Source of the DNA: Carettochelys insculpta
Taxonomy: Eukaryota > Chordata > Testudines > Carettochelyidae
Assembly: GCF_033958435.1 (NCBI RefSeq)
Contig: NC_134138.1
Coordinates: forward strand, 183,204,798 to 183,268,797
Direction: 5' to 3'
DNA: 64,000 nucleotides
Shown here: positions 46,323 through 57,448 of the stretch, in pieces
Position numbering within the stretch: the stretch's first letter is position 1
Layout of the letters: every line of letters begins with the position of its first letter
Made by a program: the position numbers and the translations under genes
The notes under the pieces: generated by a model
Databases searched by the model: none
Told to the model about the DNA's origin: nothing
The model's input: the letters and a program-made list of their open reading frames with translations, nothing else

Positions 46323-48024
46323 AGCCTATGTCTACACTAAGAGATAATATTGATTTTAAGGCATTCAGCCTGATTTTTCCAAGTGCCTGTCCTCACTGTA
46401 AGTTCCATAAGCTTGATTTATGGAGCACTAAAATCAACATAATATCGATATCATAATATCCTACTAACCTGACCGGTGTAGCGTTCAGGTCGAATTTAAA
46501 ATTCCAAATGAAGGGTAGTGAGGATGCGCCATGTCTTTAAATCGAATTCATTAGCCTCCAGACATGTACTGTATGTGCCCCACAGGTCTCCACTCTGGCC
46601 TCTTCCATCTCCACTGCTCTCAGGAGTGGAGGCATTAGGCAACAAGAAGACAGTTTCAATTCAGCACCTGGAAGCCCTGTGGCTCTGGGGTCATGAGAGG
46701 CTGACAACTCTTCCTTCTTTTTGTTTGCTGGTAGTGCAGCTGTGGGGTCTGTGGTTCTGTGCCTACCTCTGCTAGCTGCCTTTTATTTTCTGCACTGTCT
46801 GGTGCTGGCTGCTGACCCCCCCCCCACACACCATGTGGCAGCTAGGCTGTGGGTGGGGGTCATGCTTCTCTGATAGGATAGGAAACTTCTTTTCAGCTGT
46901 TTACGTTTTGGCCTGACCCCCATATCCTCTCCCTTCCCTCCCCGAGGGGCGCCACGCAGTCCGGAACTTTCACACAACCAGCCACATCACATAACTTGAC
47001 CTCGAACCAATAAAAGGATGTGCTATGCAAGGTGCCAGGCTGCTTGCATGCAGTGAGGGTCCTGTAGCCAGCCAGGGAAAATCTCTGTGGTCAGTTACGA
47101 TTTTCAGGCAACAGAAGAAAATAACCTTGTTACTAGCATGGCTGGCCTTTCACAGGAAATTTTTGGATGGGCTTTAGCCAAAGGAAAAGGGGCTGGCTAT
47201 AGTCAGGGGTCTTTTAGCTGCCTGGGGGAAGTCTCCCTCGGCTGTCATGATTTTGGGGTGCTGGCTGTAGCCAGGGGTCTTTTAGCCGCTCCTCACCATA
47301 ACTAGGCAATGTAGTAGCTATACAATTACCACTGTTCTCGAAGTAAGGCTGGCAGTGAGGAAGATTTTTGTTCTGAGGGTCTTTTTTGGCAGGTCCAAAC
47401 CTGGCTGTAGTTTGGGATCTTTTAGCCACCTGGGGGAAGTCTCCCACAACAGACATGATTTTTGGGGCTGTCTGTAGTTGGGGGTCTTTCAGCCACCCCA
47501 GCCATACCTGTTTCAATAATTCATTTCAGTTTGAGTGTAGCACCCGTGTCTACTGAAACAAGTGCTTTTGCATCCCGTTTTCAAAATCTGTCGGTTGGGC
47601 AACCCAAAATCTTTTTTTTAAACCATTTCTAAGGACTCTACTACACCTCCCCTCCCCTCAGTTACAAAAAGCACATCTCTTATAAAGGCAAGCCAGACCA
47701 ATCTGGAAAAAAAGGGACATTTGTTTAACATGGGAGGGGAAAGAGGGGTATAAAGTGTGGGAAGATGTTGTCAGATACCCACATCTCCTTGCAGGGCATT
47801 TGTTTCCTCATGCTGCACCAGTGAAAATAGCCAGAATGCTACGGGGCTCAGGGAACTGTGGCATAGGTTCCCACAATACACTGCTGCAGCACTCAATTTA
47901 AGCTATTTGTGTGTGGCAGCAATAAGTTGATTTTGTGAGTATGCTCAAAATCGAGTTGATAAAACCCAGCGTAAATAAAGCAATGCTAAGAAAATCGAGT
48001 TTAGCTCATAGTGTAGACCCAGCC
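46323..48024. mobile_element. Long MITE-like element, family L, copy 3 (1,702 bp)
   Basis: The ends are 'agcctatgtctacactaaga' and, in reverse, 'ggctgggtctacactatgag'. It shares landmarks with copies 1 and 2 ('aaattccaaatgaaggg', 'cctccagacatgt') and the final ~200 bp with copy 2 ('tgtgtgtggcagcaat'). It is longer because of an internal tandem block near 47180-47510. No transposase is recognisable; frames are short. Confidence 0.8.
47180..47510. repeat. Diverged tandem repeat inside family L copy 3
   Basis: Four units each contain a version of 'ctgtagccaggggtctttta' followed by 'gcc', near 47196, 47268, 47402 and 47474. The first and third are followed by 'cctgggggaagtctccc' and 'catgattttggggtgctg'-like sequence. 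Unit length varies from about 72 to 134 bp. Confidence 0.7.
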
Positions 48025-48480
48025 ATATGCTTATTTTCACTGTATAGTGCTGTATGTTATAGGGCCACTGAGTCCAGGGGTGCTCTGGGGCTGGAGCACC
48101 CTGGGAAAAAGAAGAGAGGCACTCACCCACCACAGCTGTTTGGTGGCTCTACCAACCAGCTCATTGGGATACCACCAACCACCTCTTTGGCAGCTCAGCA
48201 AGGTGTTTGAGGGAAGGCAGAGACCAGTGAGCAGGGGCCATGGGGAGAAGGCAGAGTCGGGCTGGCAAGAGATGGAGCAAGGGAGAGGCCTTGTGGAAGG
48301 GGTCAGAACAAGGGAGGGCCTTCATGGAAAGGGGTGGAGTGGTGGCAGGACAAGGCAGAGAAAAGGTGAGGCCTTGGGGGAAGGGGCAGAGTGAGGGGGA
48401 AGGCTTCAAAATGGAGCAGGGTGGCGCATCCCCCGGACCTATGGTAAGTAAAGGAACAATTCTGAGCTGAATTTTTTATG
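48025..48480. repeat. Purine-rich unclassified repeat
   Basis: 'ggggtgctctggggctggag' near 48080 and 'cagggtggcgcatccccc' near 48416 bracket a G/A-rich tract. The overlapping frames here are compositional. Possibly another non-autonomous transposon, ends unresolved. Confidence 0.4.
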
Positions 48481-48497
48481 TATGTTATGTACAATTC

Positions 48498-48914
48498 CAG
48501 GGGTTGCCAACCAGTTAGACACTAAGAGCCAAAATAGCTGTGGAAGGAGTACAAAGCACCATCTATATATCTATCTCTCTAGATAAAAATAAATATATAA
48601 GACTTGGCTCAGTGCTGTCCCCCCTCCCCCAGATAAAGGCACTCTCAACCCCCCCAAGTACTTCCAGCCTCCCTGCTCTAACCCAGTCCCCAGCCCTGCC
48701 CCACAGCCAGGCACTCCCAGTGCCCCCCACTCTAATCTAATGACCATTATACCTCGGACTTACTGGATCTGCCACCACGTGCGTCTCCCTCCACGCACTA
48801 GGGCAAGTAGCAGAGTGGTGGTAAGCAGTCCAGGCACACAGCTCTGAGCAGGAGCTGCATTTCATTGATCAGAGAGGCACATGTGGCTTGAGAGCCTCTG
48901 GCTGGCCACCCCTG
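48498..48914. mobile_element. Short hAT-type transposon (417 bp) with 8-bp target duplication
   Basis: Flanks TACAATTC (48490-48497) and TACAATTT (48915-48922) match at seven of eight bases. The ends 'caggggttgccaacc' and, in reverse, 'caggggtggccagcc' are clear hAT-type inverted repeats. The core 48615-48735 is C-rich. No transposase. Confidence 0.9.
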
Positions 48915-48922
48915 TACAATTT

Positions 48923-50384
48923 CCTTGGGAGCAGAGGAGTGGAGAGCTCTGGGAGTGTTCAGCAGAACAGGGCAGAGCACTCAGAGGACTCAGGGGCTGG
49001 CATATATCTATTGTTTACCTGTCCAAAGACAGCAAGGCCTGAGAAGGCCTGGAAAGCAGTGTTTGTGGTGCACAGACAGGAATTCCACATGATGTGAGCA
49101 GGGGTGGCAAAGTGCCTCACAACCAGGGGATCCATGGGAAGTATCAGATACTTGCAGAAGCTGTTTTCATAGCTAAAAGTGGCTTGTTTTTCAGTCATCT
49201 GCCTCTGTTTTATAAGCAGAGCAATTCCAAGAAATTTCAGACCATAGGCCTGATTCATCAATGTCAACAGAAATTACACAGAACTCATCTTGACTCACTG
49301 GCTTCTCCTGCTACCGCTGCCGTCACTGCAAGTAATTCTACCAGTGCTGCTATCGGCTGATGGAAGTGGAGGATTTTTGGTGCCACACTGCAGTTTCAAA
49401 GGCTGGGATAGTATTGTGTTGGTTTACAGTGGGCTTTGCTCTCAAACCACAGTTGAGCTATTGTGGCTCTGTTCTGCTCTCAGCTGCTGTGTGCCAAAAT
49501 AAAATCAGTCAAATAAAATAAAATCACACGGCAAAGGCAGTACATTGTTTGTCTCAAGCTAACTGATTGTGACAGACAGAGCCAGCGCTGGAAATAAATA
49601 GACTAAGCAATTGTGTAGGAATTATTAGTATGTGTTGTGTGGGTGGGGGAGGGAGATATTCCACTTAGGGTCCTCAGAGAGGTAATCTATGGCTTGTGAA
49701 AGCCAGCCACAAAATGATAAGAAAGCAGCGTGCGTGCACGCGCATGCGCATACGCACACACACACACACACAGTGTTCTACCATAACTTAATAACCCTGA
49801 GCCTGTCCAGTGCATTCCCTTGGTCCCCTACCGCCAGTTCCTCAGAACCCCATGGCATTGACTCAGGCACTCGCTTGATTGCATCTTCATCCTCCTGAGC
49901 AGTCATTCTAAAGCTGGTGTCAAGGCAGGCGTTCTAAGAGTGCCAATCAAAAAAAAAAAAAAAAAGGAGCCCACACAGTACATTTCTAAAGTATTTGATG
50001 TGTTCAAGTCCCTCTAAACATTCCACAGACTTTAGCCATTACAGAACATATGATAAGCATATGTATGAGCTGAATTACGTCATGACACTCTGCAGATGTC
50101 ATCATTTCTTCTACTTATTTTTTATTTCTCCTGAAGTAATGCCTAAACACTCAGTCAGTTATTGGTGTCCTGTACAAACAGTTAAAACCATGGCAGCCTC
50201 CATCCCACAGATACATATAATCTAGACAATATGGAACCAGTGAACAGCTGGCAAGCAAAAGGGAGGAGGGCAAGGTAACAAGATGGATGAGGCACCATAA
50301 ACCAGAGAGAGAGTACTACATAATGACATTCAGCTACGTCCAGTTTTTCTTTATTTCTTTTTAATCTCTTCATCCATCAAGACC
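48923..50384. other. Unassigned DNA with short simple repeats
   Basis: Alternating purine/pyrimidine CA/CG run at 49731-49772 and an A-run at 49949-49965. No gene recognised. Confidence 0.45.
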
Positions 50385-50592
50385 CTGGTAGTCAGCATAA
50401 TGGACGGTTCGAATCAGAGAGGCAGACCCCACAAAGAATGGGTAGATGATGTAGTAGATTGGTGCAGAGCTAATCTACAGAAACGAAGCCCATCTGTCCT
50501 GGACAGGGAAGGATGGAAGGAAATAGTGAGAGAGGCATCAGACACCAATGGGTACTGAGCCCATGGTTGTTGATGATGATGATGAATACCTT
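50385..50592 (+). mobile_element. RTE LINE 3' end fragment
   Basis: Strong match to the 3' end of the RTE copy at 58648-58856, including 'cataatggacggttcgaatc', 'gaggcagaccccac' and the terminal GATGAT microsatellite. It encodes the degenerate C-terminal end of the reverse-transcriptase protein only. 5' truncation is typical of target-primed insertion. Confidence 0.9.
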
Positions 50593-50916
50593 CATCCACA
50601 CAGTCCCAGCTATCGTTCAATTTTGTGATTTGCATCCACGCTGATATGTTACAGGATTAAAAAAAAAGTTAGACAAAAATGTAAATATTCTTGCTGGAGG
50701 ACTGCCATGTAATAGTATTTTATGTTGTAGAATTTACTACGATAACACGTAAGAACCTCAAATCAGAGACAGACAAAGCAGGCTGCCCCCCACCCCTCCC
50801 CAACATAGGCAACAGCCCACCTCACTGTGCCCTAGGCTAGCTAACTGCAGAACTGACTCTGATTCCATTACAGAGCCCTCTATCATGCCAAGTTGGGCCA
50901 GAAAAGCCTCCATTAG

Positions 50917-51179
50917 GGCTTCTCTACACAATGCAGTAAAGCACACCAGAAGGGTATCAATTCTAATGTGCATGACGGCACTAGGTAATAACTGGGCCTA
51001 ATAGATCTGCTGGTGTGCCCTGAAAGTTCTCTGGTGTGTGTTAATATAGTACACAAGTAATGTATACTAGAGAATTTTTACAGCATGCCAACAAGGTCTA
51101 CACAGGCCAGTTGTGCACAGCACATTGGTGTGCATTAAGATTTACACCATTCTGTTTTAATGCACCACGTAGACAAGCC
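50917..51179. mobile_element. MITE (263 bp)
   Basis: The ends 'ggcttctctacacaatgcag' and, in reverse, 'ggcttgtctacgtggtgcat' pair well, with further internal palindromic matches such as 'ggtgtgc' and 'gcacacc'. The flanking triplets TAG and TTT do not match, so the target duplication has decayed or the border is off by one. Confidence 0.7.
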
Positions 51180-52770
51180 TTTGAACTAATGGCATGCAGT
51201 TACAAAACACTCCTCAATATAGGAGAAGTGACCTCCGCTGTCCTTTCCTTTGAAGTACTCCCACAGGAAAATTACATATTTTCATCTTTCCAAGTTCCCT
51301 CTCACTCATGGCCTAATCTATCTTTCACTCTAGCCAAGACACTCATCTGCAACTGGAATTGGATTAGATCCACTAATTATAAACCCTTTCCTCTCCTGTC
51401 CTACTTCAGTTGTGAACAACTGTGCACACACACAAGCATAAATTGCCTCTTTCTTTTCCAAATTTAGAAAACAATCCCAATTTTCACTGGGGGTCTCTAA
51501 AGCGTAGCTTTCTGAAAACTTACTTTTTTTCCCAAATAAAACAAAACAGAATAAAAACAATATTAAAATGGAGTTAGTGATATCATGCAATCATAATACA
51601 ATTGTGATTAAGGTTGTGGTTCTTTTACACCTATTAATTTCTTCCATTTATCAGGATTATTAAAAATTTTGTACACAAACACTAAACAAGCAAATGCTGC
51701 TACATCATATTGCTAATGATTTGATATGCAATTTTTAGCCACAAATACATTTTTTATTTTAAATCTTAGGGCTAGATTCAGAGAGACACCCAAGAAGAAC
51801 AAAGAAACCGGATTGTACTAGTAGAGTAAACTTGATTTACGGCCACTTTACATCACCAGAGCAGTGCAAAGTCACCAACATATATTTATTTTTATGGTTC
51901 CCTTATTTGCCATTGATGCAGTGGTTTAAAGTACTGCATTCATGAGACTGGAGCTATGTTAAGGCTAGTGGGAAGAGCTCATCCTTAAGTCCTAATATCA
52001 CTGTGCTAAGCAGACACAAACCAATTTTCTTTTCTTACTTCCATCAACTGCTACATCAAATGAACTTGGAAGCCCAAACAGAAGCACTAGAAGACCCTTA
52101 CAACCACTGAAACCCAAGCTAGTATACAGTCACACAACCTAAAAAGAAAAACGATATGGGACAAGTAATTCACTAGTGAAATTCTTGACCCATGTGCCCG
52201 GTCTCCCTTATATCGTCATTACAACCAGCAGAATTGATGCATGCGAATTAACTGTAGACAAGGGATGACAATCAGTTAAACTACTTCTGGTGTCACAGTG
52301 GCTCCACCTGAGTTATTGTCCCCATTCACCTGAGACTTTTGTAGCTTACTGTCATAACAATTTGTTACAATAATTAATAATTAGACTTAATTAGCACCTA
52401 ATTACTTCAATAAATTCCAATGCATGAGTTTACAATTAATTTTAGCTTCATGAAAAGTTTGAAAGGACTCATAGGACACATTTGTTAAAGGATGACATTT
52501 AGGACATTTTAACTCAAGCTAATTAATGGATAAATGCCATAAATTGTGCAAGGTTATAGTTCTGGAGTTTTCTAAAACATAACTAAGAGGCTGAATCCCT
52601 GATTTAAGGGCAAAAAAGGAGCTCAGTTACCTATGGAGTTGTAATCAACAACACCATTTAAAAACTCCCACAAGAAAAAGGTTTCCTTCCATCCACACAT
52701 TTAGCTCATATTTTCATTTACAACCTAAGCATCCCACAGGGATAAATCAAGCCATTTTGGGGGCTGTTAG
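51180..52770. other. AT-rich unassigned DNA
   Basis: No gene or repeat family recognised. See 52330-52560 for a possible conserved non-coding block. Confidence 0.45.
52330..52560. other. AT-rich block with clustered homeodomain-like cores
   Basis: Contains many TAATTA, ATTA and TTAAT cores, for example in 'aataattaataattagac', 'acttaattagcacctaatta' and 'caagctaattaatgg', with no recognisable repeat. Such a pattern occurs in vertebrate developmental enhancers but also by chance in AT-rich DNA. This is inference only. Confidence 0.25.
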
Positions 52771-53250
52771 AATCATAGAATCATAGAACACTAGGACTGG
52801 AAGGGACCTCGAGAGGCCATCAAGGCCAGCCTCCTGCCCCAATGGCAGGACCAAGTACTATGTAAACCATCCCTGATAGACATCTATCTAACCTGTTCTT
52901 AAATATCTCCAGCGATGGAGATTCCACAACCTCCCTTGGCAATTTATTCCACTGTTTGACCACCCTGACAGTTAGGAACTTTTTCCTAATATCCAACCTA
53001 AACCTCCCTTGCTGCAGTTTAAGCCCATTGCTTCTTGTTCTATCCTCAGAGGCCAAGAAGAACAAGTTTTCTCCTTCCTCCTTATGACTCCCTTTTAGTT
53101 ACCTGAAAACCGCTATCATGTCCCTCCTCAATCTTCTCTTTTCCAAACTAAACAAGCCCAATTCTTTCAACCTTTTTTCATATGTCACATTCTCTAGACC
53201 TTTAATCATTCTTGTTGCTCTTTTCTGGACCCATACAACATGCTGTGAAG
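52771..53250 (-). mobile_element. CR1 LINE 3' fragment
   Basis: Starts with two ATCATAGA-type units and 'aagggacctcgagaggccat', then the CR1 3' UTR and C-terminal coding end. A minus-strand 81-residue frame (52820-53065) preserves 'FFLASEDRTRSNGLKLQQGR' and, after it, the RVVKQWNKLP motif of the CR1 C terminus. It is one of the best-preserved CR1 pieces here, but too short to act. Confidence 0.9.
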
Positions 53251-53314
53251 CATTAGAGCTTTCATGTCTGCAGTGGTGCTGCAGCCACGTTGGTCAAAGG
53301 ATATCAGAGAGACA

Positions 53315-53400
53315 AGGTGGCCAAGGAACTATCTTTTATTGGACCAGCCTCTGTTGATAAAAGACACTAGTTTTCAAGCTTACACAGATTTTGAGCCCTG
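53315..53400. repeat. Unclassified interspersed repeat (relative of 6370-6460)
   Basis: Contains 'ctatcttttattggaccagc' and 'aagacactagttttcaagct', matching 6370-6460 with substitutions. Confidence 0.45.
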
Positions 53401-53639
53401 GATATGACTTCGATCTGAATTCAGATTTGAGGAAGATGGTTAGGTTGAATAACAAGTGTTCATAGTTCAGAATTTCTACTGTAGCTCTTTTGGAAATTCG
53501 GCTGTCAGAGATAGGCTTCATATGGGAGAAGGAGTACACCATTTCCTAGCATGGCAAACCTGAAGGGGTAAGGAGAAAGTTTGGTGTGGCACATACTATT
53601 AGAAATGAACTTACATCTTGTAAAGTTTCTATTGCAGTG

Positions 53640-54010
53640 CCCATATATAAAATGACAGTTTGAGTCAGTATACATCAACCTCATTGGTGTCTATGCTCCA
53701 ACTTTGCAGCTGAGTGAGGAGGCAAATGAAAGCTATTACTGTCAGTTAGAAGAACGAGTCAGCAGGATTCTTTGGAAGGAACCCATCCTAGAAGTTGGAG
53801 ATTCCAATTCAAGAGCTGGATTCTCTGTTATGATCTGGCCTAGGATTCTGGGTAGGCATGGAATGACAATTGGTCAAAGAGTTTTCAGGCTCTTGTGCCA
53901 GTCAAGGTATATTGGTGACCAATGCTTTCTTTGCTGGCAATATCAGAAAAAGAATATTGTGGCGACCACTGTAGTCCAAGAACTAGCATCAGGTGGACTT
54001 GGTACTGAGT
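53640..54010 (+). pseudogene. Non-LTR retroposon endonuclease (APE) fragment
   Basis: A 102-residue frame at 53704-54012, with coding similarity starting upstream at about 53650, shows degenerate APE signatures: 'INLIGVYAPTL' (usual VYAPT motif), 'LEVGDSNSRAG' (usual GDFNARVG) and 'WPRILGRHGM..GQRVFRLL', a layout of non-LTR retroposon endonucleases. The catalytic Asp and Asn positions seem partly retained. It differs from the RTE copy 2 kb downstream, so it comes from another LINE family. Both ends are lost. Confidence 0.6.
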
Positions 54011-54339
54011 AGGCATACATACATAAAGGATGTCTTGCAAGCATGATCTTCACAAGTGCAGACTGCAAGCTTTCAACTCTTCTGTCTCTGGTTAAAGGAA
54101 ACTTAAGGGGATAGATGTGCTGGTAGGGGTTTCTGCTTCATAAGTAGTAGTAAATGTCATTCTGGTTGTGGTAGAAAAGCTCTATCACAGAGGAATTTTT
54201 CAGTAGTTTCTTGAAGGTGATTGTACTCTGATTCAGCCTAATCTCCTCCAGAAATTGGTTCCACCATAACCAGAAATGCCCAATCTTCAGCTGTCCCACA
54301 CTCTGTCCACTGAAATAAACAATGATGCAACATTTAGAA

Positions 54340-55476
54340 CAGGGGTCAGCAACCTTTCTGGGATGGAGTGCTGAAATTTGACCTTTTGACCTCTGTGTGT
54401 GCTTCAAGTGATGGTGATACTTTTTAAAGTCACTATTAGTCCTACATACAACAGCTTGATTAATAAATACATGAAGATGCAGAGCTTTACCATTTCAGTC
54501 TTCAAATCTCCATCCAACTGGGTTTCTTAAATATCTAAAAAGTCTGGGATTTTAATACGGGCTGAATGGCTCTATCCCAGATTCCCTGGTCCGGCAACTT
54601 CCATGGTCTCAGCCGGTCTGGCAGGCAGCCCAACAGTCTGGGAGTGTAGCTGCTGGTGGACCTGGGCAGAGGGGCACGACTGGCTGAGGGAGGTGGCAGT
54701 GACAATGTAGTAGGGCGATAAGTGCCTCCTCTGTACCCTGCCTCCTCCTCCTGCCCAGACCACCCCACTCTGCTCTTCTATTCCCTCCTGCCCAGAGCCA
54801 GACCCTCTCTTGATCACCCTGCTTCTGCCCAGACCCCACCCTCAGCCTGTTCCTTCACCCTCCCTCCCACCAAGATCTCTCACAGCCAGCCCACTCCTGA
54901 ACCTCCCACCCACTGCTGCACCTTACCTCCCACCCAAAACCCCAAATCCCAGCCCATTCCTGCACCCTCCCTCCCATCCAGACTGCCCACCCTTAGCCTG
55001 CTCCTGCACCTTCCCTTACACTCAGACAACCACTGATAGCCAGCTTGCTCCTGCACTCTCCCACCTGGCCAGAACCCACACACCCACCCCCAGCCAATGA
55101 GGGAGGGAGAGAGAAAACACTCTGTGGCCAGTTCTTCAGGGATCTGTGGCAGAGGCCCTGGCCCCAGCCACGGCCCCAGCCCCATGCCATGGCGAAGGCT
55201 CCAGGTGGACTCTGGCCCTGACCTCAGCCCTGCAACATGGAGGAGGCTTGAGGGGGACTCCTACCCCAGCCCCAGCCATGCACCATGGAGGGGGCTCCAG
55301 CCACAGCCCTGGACTGAGGTTTAGGCTCCAAGGGATTCCAGCCCCAGCCCCAGCTCTGCCCTCTGGCCCCTTCCTGTATCTCATGAGGTGAGAGGGGGCT
55401 GAGCTCCCACCATGTGTCATTAAAAATTCTTGCTGGTGCCAACAGTGGCACATGTGGCAGGGGTTGCTGACTCCTG
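54340..55476. mobile_element. hAT-type transposon (1,137 bp) with C-rich minisatellite core
   Basis: Flanks ATTTAGAA (54332-54339) and ATTTAGCA (55477-55484) match at seven of eight bases. The left end 'caggggtcagcaacctttct' and right end in reverse 'caggagtcagcaacccctgc' are strong hAT termini. A segment at 54545-54640 ('attccctggtccggcaactt') looks like a pogo/Tigger-type repeat nested or fused inside. The core 54750-55090 has tandem words such as 'cctcccacccaaaac' and 'ctcctgcacc' at roughly 40-60 bp spacing. Overlapping Pro/Gly-rich frames are composition artefacts. No transposase. Confidence 0.85.
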
Positions 55477-55956
55477 ATTTAGCACCTTAACACAGACTTG
55501 CATTAATTGACTTCAGATATCCCATGGACCAGTAATGTAAAACTTCTTCTTGCTTACTCTGACAATGCAGTTAAATGTGCAACTGCAGCAAGTCAACTAT
55601 TCTAGTCTTGGGCCTTTCCTATAAGATAATTAAGAATTGATTCCAGGTGTCCAGTGATATGGGGCTGTATATAACTCCTTTAAAATATCTAACTTCAATA
55701 CTATATAACTCCACCATGACGCCACTGAGAGCTCCATGCCAGTCCCAAGCCTGGATGAAGTAGAAGGGTTGGTCAGATGTGTGTCAATGTGCTGACCGTC
55801 AAACAGCAATACAAATGAAATCTGATGCCAGTGCAACCAAATGTTAAAAGATGCCGGCTCAGACATCACCTGGATAAACAAGATCCGCAATACCAATAGA
55901 GCAATCGGGGTTGGGTCGATAAGTTGTCTACCGAAAGAAAATAACACCTAACACGT

Positions 55957-56946
55957 ATGCTATCCATTGGAACATGGAACATCCAAACACTGTGGGCAAC
56001 TGGAAAATTAGAGCTGCTTCGAAAGGAAATGGAGAGATATCAGTGTGATATACTTGGACTGGCAGAGATGTGTTGGACGGGATCAAGAGAGATATGCGGT
56101 TCCAAACGCATTTGGTCAGGAAACCAAACGAAGCATGAAGCTGGAGTTGGATTCCTTCTTAGCAAAACAGCTAGAAGAGCATTATTAGGATACAAACCAG
56201 TGAGTGAAAGAATGAGGGTCGTGCGATTCGAAGCAAAACTGTTCAACATCTCAGTCATTCAGGTGTATGCACCCATGTCGGACAGTACAGAGGAAGAGAC
56301 TGAGCTTATTTATAAAGACTTGACAAAGACGGTGGAGGAGATACCGAAGAAAGATGTGTTGATCATCGGAGGAGATTGGAATGCGAAGGTTGGAACAGAC
56401 AATGAAGGTTGGGAGACAGTAATGGGAAGGTTTGGATATGGAGGAAGAAATGAACGAGGTGAGAAACTGTTGGAGTTTGCTACAGAGCATGAGATGGTGA
56501 TTTGCAACACGAGATTCCAACAAAAGGACTGTAGGAAGTGGATATGGCAATCGAATGATGGGAAGAACATGATAGATATGATTTTGATAAGAAGAAGATG
56601 GATAACATCAAAACAGCAGTGCCGAACTTTCAAAGGGGCAGATATAGACTCAGACCACAGTCTAGTGATCGCAAACGTCAAGATAAAACTAAAAAGAAAA
56701 TGTAAGACACAGTTTAAGAAAAGAAGAGGTGTGGCGAGGCTATGTGAAGAAGAAACAGGGAATGCATACAGAACAGTGCTCAAAGAGAAGATTAAGAATA
56801 TCGCCACAGAGAAAGACCAAGATAAGAGAGTCACAGGGATAGCCATCTCTAAAGAAGAGGCAACTGAGCAGACTATTCCAGAAGAAGAAAAGATCAATAA
56901 GAAGTGGATTACCCAGAAGACACTGAAGTTGGTTCAAGAGAAATGA
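55957..56946 (+). pseudogene. RTE LINE endonuclease (APE) domain and linker
   Basis: A 329-residue open frame with all the APE landmarks: Glu37 in 'DILGLAEMCWTG', Tyr104 in 'VIQVYAP', Asp140 and Asn142 in 'GGDWNAKVG', Asp207 in 'MIDMILIRRRW', and Asp233-His234 in 'DSDHSLV'. This enzyme nicks target DNA to start target-primed reverse transcription. The frame ends at a TGA, and the next codons continue in the same frame (56947-57210), so the stop is a single substitution within a longer polyprotein. Host genes annotated as 'craniofacial development protein 2-like' are often such domains; I find no sign of host use here. Confidence 0.85.
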
Positions 56947-57152
56947 GTGTTGAAGATCAGAAGAGATGTTTCTGAAATGGCAGAACAGCAATATAGGATG
57001 AAATGCAATGAGGTAAGGAAAGCAGCCAGAAAGGATAAGGAGAAATGGTTAGAGGAGCAACGTGAAGATACTGAGAGGTATTACGGTGAATATAAGACCA
57101 GGGAGGTGTATAAAACAATTAGGAATATCAATAGGAAATGGCAGCCAAAGCA

Positions 57153-57192
57153 GATGGCTATCAAAGATAGCCGATGGCTATCAAAGATGAGA
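57153..57192 (+). repeat. 20-bp tandem duplication causing a frameshift in the RTE LINE
   Basis: 'gatggctatcaaagatagcc' is followed at once by 'gatggctatcaaagatga'. Because 20 is not a multiple of three, it explains why the coding frame shifts by two between 57150 and 57180. Confidence 0.8.
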
Positions 57193-57448
57193 ATGAAGAA
57201 TTGCTCATGAACACGGAGGAGATTGTGCAGCGATGGACAAGATATTGCACTATTCTATACAAAGCACAGTTGGACCTGAGTGTCGCAGAGAGACTGATTG
57301 AAGAATTGAAAGAGATAGCTCCCCCAAGCATTGACAGCGAAACCGATATTTCAAAGGAGGAAGTAGAGAAAGCAGTGAAAGACTAAAGAACAAGAGCCCT
57401 GGAAATGATAAGATCACGGGACAGATGATCAAATATGGCTGAGAAAGC

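Noticed and set aside
47180..47510. A CRISPR-like array
   Set aside because: Four diverged units of unequal length inside a transposon of a vertebrate genome; no fixed repeat-spacer pattern.
54535..55453. Many overlapping Pro- and Gly-rich frames on both strands
   Set aside because: They arise from the C-rich minisatellite core of a hAT element.
56251..56897. Long minus-strand frames opposite the RTE LINE
   Set aside because: They are antisense shadows of the plus-strand endonuclease frame, which has clear catalytic motifs.
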